From: Alosa alosa
Taxonomy: Eukaryota > Chordata > Actinopteri > Clupeiformes > Clupeidae
Length of the DNA: 64,000 bases
Direction of reading: 5' to 3'
Assembly (NCBI RefSeq): GCF_017589495.1
Contig: NC_063195.1
Span: forward strand, 9,112,279-9,176,278
Shown here: in pieces, positions 1-11,420 of the stretch
Layout: every line of letters begins with the position of its first letter
Numbering within the stretch: position 1 is the stretch's first letter
The notes under the pieces: model-generated
What the model saw: only the letters and a program-made list of their open reading frames with translations
What the model was told of the DNA's origin: nothing
Database searches by the model: none
Translations under genes and position numbers: made by a program

Positions 1-549
1 AATAAAGTTTAATCTAATCTAAGACCCAGCAATTCAAGTTGAATCTATCTAAGACCTATACGTAAGTCAAGCATCACACTGGCAAATTTGCAGTGCATTC
101 GAGTCCTACTGCACTCTTTGTGTTGCACCCTGTGCATGTAAAATGTGCTATATAAATAAATACTTACTTACTTACTTAACGGAGCGCACAAACTTTCTTT
201 TCAAAATGGCGGACATAGCATTTTTCTAATTTTTATAGCGACGCAAGGGGTGATTGATGAAATTGTTGGGGGTGTGTCTTACATAGGCATGTTAGTTTTT
301 CACAGTGTTTCATTGGTTGATAACAGTTCAGGGGGGAGTGTTGTAACATAAAGACATAAAATGCATCGGGTAGGTGTGTACCGAGTAACTAACTTTCAAG
401 ACAGTCAAACCAATAACTTGTCAAGAGTTTCTGGACCTGTATTTACAAGGATGGCGAATCGCATACACCAAGAGTATTCGTTTCAAGAAAAAGAGTTACG
501 CTCACGTCGGTTAGCAACAGGCTAATGGATCCTGAAATAACTTTTGCAC
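1..549 (+). repeat. Left long terminal inverted repeat
   Basis: This arm matches 10491-11040 in reverse with only scattered differences. Near its outer part (about 110-178) it contains a LINE-like 3' tail (a GTGCTATATAAATAAA core followed by CTTA repeats). The same tail is present in the other arm, so it was inside the repeat before the two arms separated or was copied between them. The inner boundary is where the two arms stop matching, just after ATAACTTTTGC. Confidence 0.8.
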
Positions 550-621
550 CAAAAAGAGGAAAGCCGGAAACATTAAGAAACTTTTTTTCATAAACCGAGC
601 AATGCTCTGGAATACCAATGG

Positions 622-1180
622 ATGTTGAGTGATGGTCGCATAGGAGGCTATGTTTTTGACAAAGAAGAATGCAGTGTGAAGCTATATGTTTTGGCTTCAC
701 CGTATTTGGTGTTTTCAGAGGGGATGCTACACATCTCATTTTGTGCTGCCGATTGGATAATGTTTAGGGATATTTGGAGTGATCTTGAACTACCTGTTTC
801 GGATAGCACCTTCACAGCATCATGGAATAGTTCGGTCTATACCAAATGTTACCATATTTATGCTAATTGTCATAGAACCACAGGGGTTCATTCACCTGTG
901 TAGTGATGACTACAGAATAGCAACATATGCTGAAGCAATATTTACTGCAGAAAATGATGTAGAGAAATTCGTACAAGGTCCTAAAGTGAGGTATCTATGG
1001 AAAGACATGCTTGTTTTAAGTAATGTTTTCAAAAAGGTTGATAGATTGTTCAAATTTAGTGTTGGCTTGGATAGATACCAAAGGATCAAGAGGCGTCTTT
1101 TCCCGATGCGTTGCCTTGATTTAGCCAACAATTGTGAATCGTCAGCTTTGGAATCAACGCCCCACGTTTACGAAGCTTAA
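622..1180 (+). pseudogene. Decayed ORF pair of unknown origin inside the Polinton-like element
   Basis: Two overlapping plus-strand frames (622-903 and 779-1180) read like one protein broken by a frameshift. The first contains a hydrophobic stretch around SFCAADWIMFRDI; the second ends in a more charged region. No start context, promoter or complete domain is visible, and I do not recognise the family. The position between the left inverted repeat and the nested transposon suggests it was an element gene. It may equally be chance open frame in AT-rich DNA. Confidence 0.22.
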
Positions 1181-2518
1181 ACAGTGAGCATGCAAAGGGT
1201 CACTTCAGTCTCAGCGATAACTTGAAACTTGAAATGGCTGAAGAGTATGTTTGACTTAACGAAATGGCAGACATACAAGAATAAGAAAATGCTGAAACAC
1301 CAATGATTGTCTCGTCAACAAATACCTGTGAATCCTCTGAAGCTACCGGATTTGGTTGTCACTACCTTACAACATCCTAAAGGCGTGTGTGTGCAGCATT
1401 CTACAGCATATCATCGCTGAGAAGTTATGTGAGAATTGTTTCGGCGGTGAAGTCCGGATGCCTACTACTAGCAGAAGCACATAGGGGATCTAAAAAACAG
1501 AGACTTTTTAAGCCAGAATTGTTACAAGTCATCACGAGTGTTTTCCAGACGTAAGGAATTCATGCAAACCCTCAAAATTCCTGGGGTGCTGTAGAGGCTC
1601 TTGTGTATGAAACATTACAATCAAGGAAAACATTGCTGAAGTTCTGGATTAAAGCTCTGGACTGTTGGTGTGAAAAAAACTTTTTTCAAAAGATCATTGT
1701 GTTAGAAACAGGCAATCAAAAGATTCTGACTTTTCAAGATTCTGTTATAGCCTACCATAGAATTTGCAGTGCTTAATGCCCTTAAAAACAAATGATGCTT
1801 GCTAGGTCATTGTCTGAAGACTGCTCTAGCCTATCGTATGTAGAGTAGGGGCCTCCATTAACAAACCATATCACGTAACAGTATGTGAAATTTGAAAAAA
1901 CATGTCATAGACAACATATAATAGCTGTACACTCTCAAAAAGGATGTGTTGGAAACAACACATTTTTAACACATCAATGTGTTTAGTGTTTAGGTAAGGT
2001 TTGTGTTAAACCCATGTAACACAGTTACTGTGTTGATATTTTAACACACCTGTGTGTTACAGTTGACACAATTTGGTTATGGTTAACACAGTTACTGTGT
2101 TTATATTTTAACACACCTGTGTGTTATAGTTGACACAATTTGTGTCAATTTGGTTATTGTTACTTTCATTTGGTTATGGTTATGCTTTTGTCCAAAGCCA
2201 CATACAAATACAAGACAATATAATACTTAAATTTAACAGGGAACAAATTAAGATGTTGGTCAGACTATTAGAAGGATAATAGCAATAATAAACAACAATG
2301 TCAATTCAATCACAGCATAATGAAGTGCATGTTGTCGTTTTATTTATATTTTTAGTATATTTATGGATCTTAGCAGATAAGACAATTATGAAATTTTTTT
2401 TTATAAATAAAACAATAATGAAATATTTAAACCAAATAGTGTGTGCAATAAAGATGAATTCCTGACAGCCTAATGTGAAATTATGTATTATTTATTACAA
2501 ATATTGTACACATAAACA

Positions 2519-3719
2519 TTACACAAGTTCATAGCGAGGGTTTACAAAAATATCATTGTTAAAAAATATCAAATGTATTGGTCTAAAATCAATTAAATCT
2601 CTTAAACTAATTAGTCCTAATAAGTCCTCTGTTCTCTGGACAGCAATTGCATGGAAATGGTTATGGAAAAACTTTGTAACAAGTCTCCTTAAGAAAAACA
2701 TTTTGATTTTCACTTTCTGGTAAAATGTGCATAACTTCTAAAACCGTTTTCCTTAAGAGAAATGGCAAGTCGTGTTCTGGAACAATGATGTATTGGGCGG
2801 AGGCGGAGGGATCTCCAATGCACACCAAGTGGGGCTGCCGATGTTCTACTGATCTATCAGGATGATTGTTCAGCACAATGGAAATGCTGGTTCCAGTCTG
2901 TTATTTTAAAGAAAGAACAAGAACATAAACAAGTCATTAGACATATGCATGGTTTCAAGCAATTTACAAATTGACAATACTCATTTTACATTATACCAGA
3001 TATAACATTGCACCATAAAACATACAATATAGGCGTTCCGTACTGTAAGCACACAAAAGAAACATTTACTATAGGAGGGGCCTACGGTTTTATATCAAAA
3101 GGTAGCCCAAAGCTGACTTCACACTGCATTTGGTGTTCCCTTTGCCCCTGCCTGATGCAGTGGGGGGCAGCAGATGGACAAGCTTATGAAGAGCTCTGTA
3201 ACATGAAACTATAAAAACAAACAAATTTAGTAAACTCTTACTTTCTTGTTAAAATCAATTGCATTCATTCACTGTAGCACAAAAGCTTAATAGAGATAAT
3301 TCCTCCTACCATCATCCTCAGGAACTGGTGGCAAGGCAGCTGCAGGTTCACTTGTGGACATTCCCTCCCATTTTCGGATGAAGAACAGCTTTTCCAGGAA
3401 ACATCTTTCCAAATTCTGTATCAAAGTACATAAATGGACAAAATACAGTCATTTGAATAATTAGAATGATATCAGAGGGATTAAAGACAGTTCATCCAAC
3501 TTTCATTATTTTCATCTTTATTTTACTATTTTTATTACAAATAGGTCATTTGAATAATTAGAATGATATCAAAGGGATTAAAGACAATTCATCCAACTTT
3601 CATTATTTTCATTGTCCCAAAACAATATGCACTCACCATGTATGGCATGTCCACAAAGCGTGGAAACTCTGCAAAAACCTCCAACGTTGGATGTCTAGCA
3701 GCAATCCACAACCTTGTAG
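2519..3719 (-). pseudogene. Broken multi-exon gene fragment carried inside the 3.2 kb transposon
   Basis: Three minus-strand blocks have good splice signals. Block A (3719-3637) has acceptor TGTTGCAG and donor GTGAGT and encodes text around RHPTLEVFAEFPRFVDMPYM. Block B (3415-3310) has acceptor TTTGATACAG and donor GTAGGA and encodes RCFLEKLFFIRKWEG. Block C (2897-2519) has acceptor AAAATAACAG and encodes VCIGDPSASAQYIIVPEHDL. Within block C the reading frame shifts near 2690, where two overlapping frames together look like one protein, so the copy is broken. The combination resembles uncharacterised multi-exon fish proteins, but I cannot name the family. It may be the element's own accessory gene or captured host sequence. 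Confidence 0.38.
3448..3626. repeat. 97-bp direct tandem duplication
   Basis: The unit starting GTCATTTGAATAATTAG at 3448 is repeated from 3545 with only a few differences. The second copy ends just before block A of the carried gene fragment, so the duplication lies in a presumed intron of that fragment. Confidence 0.75.
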
Positions 3720-5260
3720 CTGCAACAAAATAGATTATTATAAATTTGATTTCACACCATATTGTGAACACATAACTTATTTCAACTTCCATACTGTTTC
3801 ATTTTTAAATCATTTAGCATTTCCAAAATAAGAACACACAATCTGGGTGACTAACGTTAGCGAACTGGTCAGAAACGAATTGTTACTTTAGGTTATCAAA
3901 ATGCCAGCATTGATTACCGTTTCATTAATGCGTCACATTATTGCTTAACCTGCACCACAAAGCAAACTACACACTTCATAAACTTTAAAAGATAATCATA
4001 ACGTTGTGCATAGACGTAGAAGCTAGTTCAACACTGGGTCTAACTGCAATATCGTTTAATCAAACCGTGTTCACGTTAACATTAGTGTCGCGTTCGGAAT
4101 GCAAATGTGTTTTCCCTTGGCAGCGTTGTAGCTTCTAAATGCATTAAGTTCATTCTTCATCGTTAACTTGCTAGACTAATCGTGAACATGTTCTAATGTT
4201 ATGTCGTGGAGCAGAAGAGATATAACTGCATAGGCCAAAAACGACTACACTCACGTTACCTGACCTTGTGTCTTGATGTCTATTATGGCTTGTAAAGTTA
4301 ACGTTAACCACCGATTGTTCAGAATAAAATGGTCACCGTTATCTATGCAAGTAAAAGTGAATTAAATCCATAACGGTGGTTATCATGATTTATAGTAGTT
4401 ATAGTAAGTTAGATAGTGTTGTAACTTATCGTAATGTGTAACGTAGATAGAAGTTTGTAGTTTTGTCATCCTGAGCCCTAACGCTAGCATTTCATAGCAG
4501 CTACCTTGTTAGCATTACAAGGTCATACCAGTTCCCACAAACCTTGCTAACGTTAGCTGTCCAAAGCTAAAACTTTAGCAGCTACCCAAAATGCGGATTT
4601 ACCCACATAGTAATACGAGATGACGTAACGTTAGAATATTTTAGTTTCTACATGTATGCCAGTGTTTTTCAGAGTGTGTTAATGTAAGGGCAGGATTGAC
4701 TTAACATGGACTAGCATAACGATTGCTAATCAATAACCTAGCTGCTAGAGCTACTTGGCTAAAAATAGATGCTGGACTTTATTATCATTTAACCTTTACA
4801 ATATTGCAAGTTGCAACCGTCTTTAAAATAAACATAACAAATACGTCTAAGACATGGGTCTACCTTACCTTTTATTCAGACATTTACATCCACTCTGTGT
4901 GCCACTTGCACCTTCTTCCAGTGCGCCAAGATAAATTGAAGTGCTGAGAAAAGAACCTCTCAGGGTAACGGCTCATCCAGGACACCAGGGATTGGCCAAT
5001 AATTTAACACATTTTGTGTTGGGCAGTATATTCCAGTAATATAACACAGTAACAACACAAAATAACACAAATTGTGTTAAAATTGTAATAACACAAAAAA
5101 TGTGTAATTATTTAACACATCTTTTTTGAGAGTGTATGTACATATACTGTAGATGTTTGTATCATTAATTTGTATGAAAATGTGTTTTTGTATTTATAGA
5201 TAGCTTTTAAACTAGTTTGATACTTTACCATTGTAAATGTGTTTGTGTGGGTGACAATAA

Positions 5261-5542
5261 ATGTTATCAAAATCAATATTTGGTGAAAAGGTTATCATGA
5301 CGGACCCTCTAAATGCGGTTTACTATACACCATCCAGTGAGGGGTCTTTCGACGATAAAACAAGATTAAAAGAAGCTGCATTTAAAGATACAGGTGTACG
5401 TTTGTCTGACAAAGATGTCACCGACTGGTTATCTGTCGAGGATTCTTATACACTTCACAAAAATATGCATGTTAATTACAAGATAATTGTTTTGAAACAG
5501 TTTCAAGCAGACTTGGTGGATATGCCTATATACTCAAAGTAG
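5261..5542 (+). pseudogene. Polinton-type integrase, N-terminal fragment
   Basis: This 93-codon frame contains, in order, a short basic and charged N-terminal region, the motif YTLHK near residue 67, and QADLVDMPIYSK at its end. From general knowledge of the family, these motifs precede the catalytic core of Polinton/Maverick-type integrases, which are DDE enzymes that insert the element DNA. A stop follows immediately, and the catalytic DDE core was not found downstream, so the gene is truncated and inactive. It lies just right of the nested 3.2 kb transposon. It is the main evidence for the element's class. Confidence 0.6.
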
Positions 5543-8055
5543 AATGATAACTTTAAATATAATGTTCACACACATAGACATTTTTAGCAAATATACCTGG
5601 GTATGTATGAAAATAATAATTGTATAAATAGTTGAATCCATTTTAAAGGAGGAGGGCCTCAGAAATTGCATGCAAACGGACCGTGGGGCAGAATTCTTCA
5701 ACAAACATATTTTTTGTATTAAAAGAGACTAGTACTTTAATAACTCAACAGCACTGAATCAGTAAGCTTATTCATTTAAAACAAATAAAAACTCCCTCTG
5801 ACGGTGGTGACTTTAGAACTGACTGTGGGCACTAATCTGATGGCGGTGACAGTGGCCTCATTACAACATACAATTCCAAAACTTATACCACTCAAGTCAA
5901 TAGCTTCTTGCTTAACAACTTTGTTATTTTTTGGACCAATGGTTAAATAATCCTGAGCACTGAGATAAACATTTTTCAAGGAATATAAGGTACAATTAAG
6001 CAATATCATTATTAAAAGTACCCATCATCAAATATTAAATCATCATAGTAAAAAATAAAGTCATTACCAGTAGGAATTATGCATCACTGACATCATCTTA
6101 AACCGTCATCTAGTGTCCCTACTCATGCTAATTCATAATAATACATTGTATTGTTCTGAAAACTGGATTGTAAACTGTATTTATGACGTGAAGAACAGAT
6201 AACAAATAACAATTGTGAGCACTGTGGCAAACATTCAATAAGAAACATATTGGTTCAATTAGCAATAGGCTATCATTAAATGGTGTTCAAATGCTATTGT
6301 TCAAATGCTAATTGACTATTGTGATAGATGTTAAGGAAAGGATGTTTTGTGTGTTTTATCTATCTTTTCCCATGTAAATGTTAAGTTTTTTTTGTGGAAG
6401 CCAGCTTTCACAAACATTAGCTATCATTTTCCTAACTAGCAGTGTTAGCTCATAGATATGAGCATAGACTAACATGGTAAGCCAAACATATGCGCTAATT
6501 CAAAAAGGATGGTAACGTTATAACATTAGTGTTGGTGAAAGAAGCCTGGTATGTGGATGCATGCAGTAAGCATGATCATGGCTGTACGTTAACTTTTTTG
6601 CAAGTAACACCGGTGCTACAGAGGTTGAAAGTTTTGTAGCACCAGCCATAAATTCTGTTTCATCAGAATAAAATCAATTCAAAATCATCAATTGTGGTTG
6701 GGATCTAGGGCTACTGCAACTGGATTGATAAAAGGTCATGTAGTTGTAAACATCTCACCCGGCTACATTGTGTTTGAGAAGAGCAAAATCTATCAGTATG
6801 ATCAGTTTGCTATTTTGTTGTTGAATTTATAAAAAACAAAAAAATAATCCCTGTCAGTTCCATGCAGTTCAACTTTTCAACGGGTATCAGAAAGAGAGGT
6901 CATGCTACTCCGTCTTCAGTGTCCCGCTGGCGAGATGGTTATCCCCCCTCCCCCACCCCCCCCCAACATTCTAAACCAATTGTATGCACCGTATTGCTAT
7001 GTAGCATGGTAATGGTATACACCATTTGAAAGCTTGGACTCTTGGGAATCCAAACATGACAACTTTTTGTGTACAATCTGTATAGTGCTTTACATTGTCA
7101 GATTAATCTTACTATGTCTCACTTAAATTTCATCAAAAATGCCCTCCTCTCCCTCTATCACCTTTGGTGCTTCCCTATCTTCTAACTGCAGTGTATATCC
7201 TTAGCAATAAGTAGATTCAGCATATTGGGTCTTGACATATTCACAGGAATCCATAGAAATGGAATCTTCATTTTATCCAATATTTGATGTGCAGATTTAT
7301 AGTCCATCTTATACACACCCATTGAAGCAACAAAGAAAATGGAACAAAATGAGACTTTTGTGTAATTATTCCATATTTTGTGTAGTCATTCTATATCAGA
7401 AACCCTGACATACAATTCAAATAGTCTACAAGAAACTTCAGAGTGTTATCTTTCATTTGAGACCAAGATTATGCTTCTACACAAAAGGGGTTCATATGAG
7501 CATTTGATTGTCAGTATGCATTTTGGATAACCAATAGTCCTATGGGGAGTTTCCATAGGGCATTTTACGAAACGCATGAGCATATCTTGGCAAATAATGG
7601 TACCCACATTTTCATTCTATATTGATCTACTGTTGCACACAGCTCCACAATACCTGGTGCTAGGGCTCAGTTGTGTTTCTAAGTCGTATCAAGTGACCTA
7701 GAGGGTTGAAATGTGGTCAGTTCAGAGATGCTTGTAATCCAACAAAAAAAAAATCTATACTAGCCTTTGTAACTCTGTGTCAGTACAGTTATTCTGATTG
7801 TTTCCAAAGAAACTACAGTGCCTCTGTCTAACTACAGTGTCCAAAGAGGTCAAGCATTGGATAGGCCCAACTAGGTGGCCTCTGAAGCAGGCGCTGTGCA
7901 ATTTCAGACAAAAATTTGAAATTGGTATTGAGAATGAAGCGGTTAATTTTTCTTATACGCATTGTAAGTCAGTTCATATATTTTTGAGTAAGTAGAAGAT
8001 GTGCTGAAGATTTTGTTCCACTAAGATTAAATTCACGTTTAGTTCATATTTCTAA
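5543..8055. other. Element interior with no recognisable gene
   Basis: This is AT-rich sequence between the integrase fragment and the L2 fragment. A minus-strand open frame at 5776-6009 (GISFGIVCCNEATVTAIRL) looks mildly protein-like but has no family signature. Around 6946-6964 there is a short C-rich run. From about 7380 to 7740 the sequence has the flavour of an old dispersed repeat, but no second copy was found here to prove it. Confidence 0.4.
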
Positions 8056-8059
8056 GTTT

Positions 8060-9500
8060 TTAGATTAGAGTATGTTCAACTTTATTGTCATTGCACGGGT
8101 GAAATATTATTTTTCATCTAACCAGCGGTGCAAATGAGAACTGACATGTCAAACATTTGCCAATATTTTTGAGACGGTAAAAAGCTGATTTACACTAGTT
8201 ATTGCTTTCATGTGGCTGTTGAAATTTATATCACTGTCAATTAATACACCTAGATTTCTAACAGTATACTTTGCTTTCAACCCTTTTGTGTCAAGGAGTG
8301 TGGCAACCCAAAGTCTTTCCTCCATTTTACCAAATATTATTACTTCCGTCTTGTCTTTGTTCAGCTGAAGAAAATTTTGAGACATCCATTTGTTCATTTG
8401 CTCAATACACTGACAGAGATTCTAGGGAACCATAGTCATTTGGCGACAGAGCTGTACCGTTTTTTTCAAGTGTTTTGTAGTCTATCAAGCTGAACTCTGT
8501 TCTCTATCAAGTTAAGTTTCCCTCTATTTGTAGCTGGAAATTCCTGATGTTGAAGTAGTAATTGAGCAGATATGTTGACTGATTTTGTCAATTTTACCTT
8601 TGAAAAAGATGACTAGTTGAGAGAAGTTCAGGCATTTATTTTGAGGGGGGATTTGTTAACTTCTTGACAGTTGAAAATAGAAAATAGTGTTATTTTAACT
8701 TCTACTGATGATGTTAGAAAAGAAAGTCTATCTTCCTTTGCATACGTCAGAGTTATACTGTATGTGCGGAGCATCTCTTTATGGATCTTAATGCGGATCT
8801 GGAGTTTGTATTTACGCCATTTTCTTTCAGTCTTCCTACACTCTCTTTTTAGGAGTTTAACCGCTGGATTTTGCTTCCATGGTGCTTTGTTTGTCCTTAA
8901 CTTTCCTGAATTGTAATGGAGCAATGTCATCCATAATGGTTGCCATTTTTGTGTTAAAGTCATCCAATTAGTCTTCTACCGTCTGAAAGTAGACTTGACG
9001 TCTGTGAAAGTGCTTGCTCAAAGAGAGCACTTGTGTCTTCATTTATGATTCTCCTTTTTTTGTCATCATAGAAATGTTATTGGGAACATAGACATTATAA
9101 AAGAACACAGAAATGATCGGGTAAGGTCAGGTCTTTAACAGTTGTAGAGACATTGAGACCCTTTGTGATAACAAAGTCGAGGGTATGACTAAGAGAGTGT
9201 GTTGGCCCCCATGTACATTAATTCCTTGGCGTAATTGTTTTCAGGATAATCCACATGCAAGTTTAGATCCTCTGATATAATCTGATAAGACTGACTGATA
9301 AGACAGTCAAACTCTATGCAAATGACTGACAGCATATCATCTAGCTCTTCAAGAAAGACTTTAGCTGAATGTTTTGAAGACATGTAAATTGTCAATAATA
9401 AAATCTGAGGAGAAGACTTGCAGTAATGTGTGCACACACAGGTATTCAAATGATGTAAAGTCACCGATGATGACTACCCAGTTGGAAGGATTGGAGTGTG
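8060..9500 (-). mobile_element. L2-clade LINE fragment, internally deleted
   Basis: On the minus strand the order is endonuclease piece (9464-9189), endonuclease-to-RT linker (8963-8628), RT C-terminal piece (8397-8149), then a 3' end near 8070 resembling other LINE tails in this window (TTCAACTTTATTGTCATTGCA on the plus strand). This is the expected 5'-to-3' order of an L2-type LINE. Most of the reverse transcriptase core is missing, and stops and frameshifts separate the pieces. It lies inside the Polinton-like element, so it is a later insertion. Confidence 0.7.
8149..9464 (-). pseudogene. L2-type LINE ORF2 remnants (endonuclease and RT pieces)
   Basis: The 8397-8149 piece has WMSQNFLQLNKDKTEV and VRNLGVLIDSD, the conserved block downstream of the RT catalytic site in L2 LINEs. 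The 8963-8628 piece has RECRKTERKWRKYKLQI, typical of the linker. The 9464-9189 piece has LNLHVDYPENNYAKEL, matching the endonuclease block normally written DFN-x-H-V-D; here the glycine-aspartate before it has changed. Not functional. Confidence 0.65.
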
Positions 9501-10490
9501 TTTTCTGATTTATTTATTTATTGGTGATGGTATGAACATATTGTATGTTTTTACAGGCTTGCTCATGTTTCCCAAGGCTTGTGCATTGTTTTCTGAGATA
9601 CTACTCTAAAATGTTGCTAAATGACTCATTGCATCATACTTAAAGAAACACATTGTTCACCTAAATTCTATGGTCTATCACTATGAATCCAAACATGAAA
9701 ATAAGATAATAGATAATAGCTTCTGCAAAGTTACTGCAATGACTTTGAAAAGTAATTTTGTAAAACCTTAAGTGACAAGAACAAGATGCAATAGTGCTGG
9801 GAGCTTTTCTCTGTAACATTCTCTATGCATTTGTAATGGTGACGGTAAGCAGAGAGTGTATTTTCATCACTCATTGACATGAACTTGAAAGCATGCAAGG
9901 TTTTTTGTGTGAAATGTCACTAAGTCAAATATTGCTGTAATATAGATAAAATAAAAGTGTTATTAGTGTTGACCACCTATCATGCAAGTTCATTTTTTTT
10001 TCTTCTGCATATACACAATGTGGCTACTCAGGCAAAATATTGTAAATCAAAGTGTTTTATTATTTACACTTACATAAAGAGCATGTTTTGCATAAGTATA
10101 TTGATATGAATGCAAGATACTTTGATGTTTTGATATGAATGTGTTTTTAATATGAAGATGATTTAATGTTATCATTTATTGTACCTGCATTCATTCGTAG
10201 TATTGTGTATAATGTCACTGAAAGTGATTTTTGTCCCATATAATGATATAAATTTACTTATAGGAAAATATAAAATGAGGAGGTTGCACCAGTACATTGC
10301 TGAACAGCAAATACCTTGGTCTATAATGATGTACCTTCAGATTTTATAATTTCACAAACTTTTTATTTTCAAAATTAAAACCTGTTTTATACAAATTCCC
10401 AAGAATCAGTGAACTGTATTAGGGACCCTCACAGTCTGACCTCTGCATGATGGACCACAGAGATGAGTGTGGGGGGCACTCTAGGATGGC
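9500..10490. other. AT-rich element interior, no gene seen
   Basis: No credible coding frame, RNA gene or repeat was found between the L2 fragment and the right inverted repeat. Confidence 0.4.
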
Positions 10491-11040
10491 AAAAGTTATT
10501 TCAGGATCCATTAGCCTGTTGCTAACCGACGTGAGCGTAACTCTTTTCTTGGAAACGGATACTCTTGGTGTATGCGATTCGGCCATCCTTGTAAATACAG
10601 GTCCAGAAACTCTTGACAAGTTATTGGTTTGACTGTCTTGAAAGTTAGTTACTCGGTACACACCTACCCGATGCTTTTTATGTCTTTATGTTACAACACT
10701 CCCCCCTGAACTGTTATCAACCAATGAAACACTGTGAAAAACTAACATGCCTATGTAAGACACACCCCCAAAAATTTCATCAATCACCCCTTGCGTCGCT
10801 ATAAAAATGAGAAAAATGCTATGTCCGCCATTTTGAAAAGAAAGTTTGTGCGCTCCGTTAAGTAAGTAAGTAAGTATTTATTTATATAGCACATTTTACA
10901 TGCACAGGGTGCAACACAAAGAGTGCAGTAGGACTCGAATACATGCACTGCAAATTTGCCAGTGTGATGCTTGACTTACGTATAGGTCTTAGATTAGATT
11001 CAACTTGAATTGCTGGGTCTTAGATTAGATTAAACTTTAT
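10491..11040 (-). repeat. Right long terminal inverted repeat
   Basis: This is the reverse complement of 1-549. It includes the same LINE-like tail (AAGTAAGTAAGTATTTATTT at about 10861). Because the window begins inside the left arm, the true outer end here may lie beyond 11040. Confidence 0.8.
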
Positions 11041-11420
11041 TGGCATTATGCAGAGTACAAGTACAAAGTTAGCGAAATGCAGTTTGCGTCTAACCAGAAG
11101 TGTAAAAAAAGCAGGAAAGTGCAATGTGATATATAAATTATAGACGGACAGGACAAGAAATTGAAAAGAATAGCTGGTTTACAGAAGGTAAAAGAAGGTA
11201 AATATGTGCAGCGTGATAGCAGTAGGCCTATATAGCATATGAACAATGTATGAACAACATGTAGGCTACAGATATGTGCAATGAAGTAGCAGTAACTTTA
11301 TAATAGTAGTAAGAATACTATAGATGTTTGCAGCTTATTTACAGAATATATTATAAGAAATGATTATAAGAAAACCATATAGACGGATATGCACAGTAGC
11401 CTACTGTTTGTACAGATATG
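11020..11420 (-). mobile_element. LINE 3' end, minus strand
   Basis: Starting from TTAGATTAGATTAAACTTTA, the sequence runs through a region containing GCGAAATGCAGTTTGCGTC. This is the tail type seen on L2/Rex1-like LINEs in fish, with a simple terminal repeat and no poly(A). No coding part was recognised. Its terminus overlaps the outermost part of the inverted repeat, so the LINE tail may be part of both repeat arms. Confidence 0.5.

Larger units (their letters stand above)
1930..5134. mobile_element. 3.2 kb DNA transposon with CACTCTCAAAAA inverted ends, TA target
   Basis: The left end begins CACTCTCAAAAAGGATGTG and the right end is its near-perfect reverse complement, ending TTTTTTGAGAGTG. 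Both are flanked by TA (1928-1929 and 5135-5136), a typical TA target duplication. Just inside each end are AT-rich subterminal repeats built on TTAACACA and TGTGTTA. No transposase catalytic motif was recognised. Instead the interior carries minus-strand exon-like segments (2519-3719). It sits within the Polinton-like element, so it inserted later. Ends and target site are directly visible; the superfamily is not assigned. Confidence 0.7.
1..11040. mobile_element. Polinton/Maverick-like element, decayed, with long inverted ends
   Basis: Bases 1-549 reappear as a reverse complement at about 10491-11040, so an interval of about 11 kb is bounded by inverted repeats of at least 550 bp. The repeat runs off the left window edge, so its full length is unknown. 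Inside, at 5261-5542, is the N-terminal part of an integrase of the kind found in Polintons. Long inverted ends plus such an integrase fit a Polinton (self-synthesising DNA transposon, related to DNA viruses). No DNA polymerase B, packaging ATPase, protease or capsid gene was recognised. Much of the interior is occupied by a later 3.2 kb transposon (1930-5134) and an L2 LINE (about 8060-9500). I read it as a dead relic. The class assignment is inference; the inverted repeat itself is seen directly. Confidence 0.55.
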
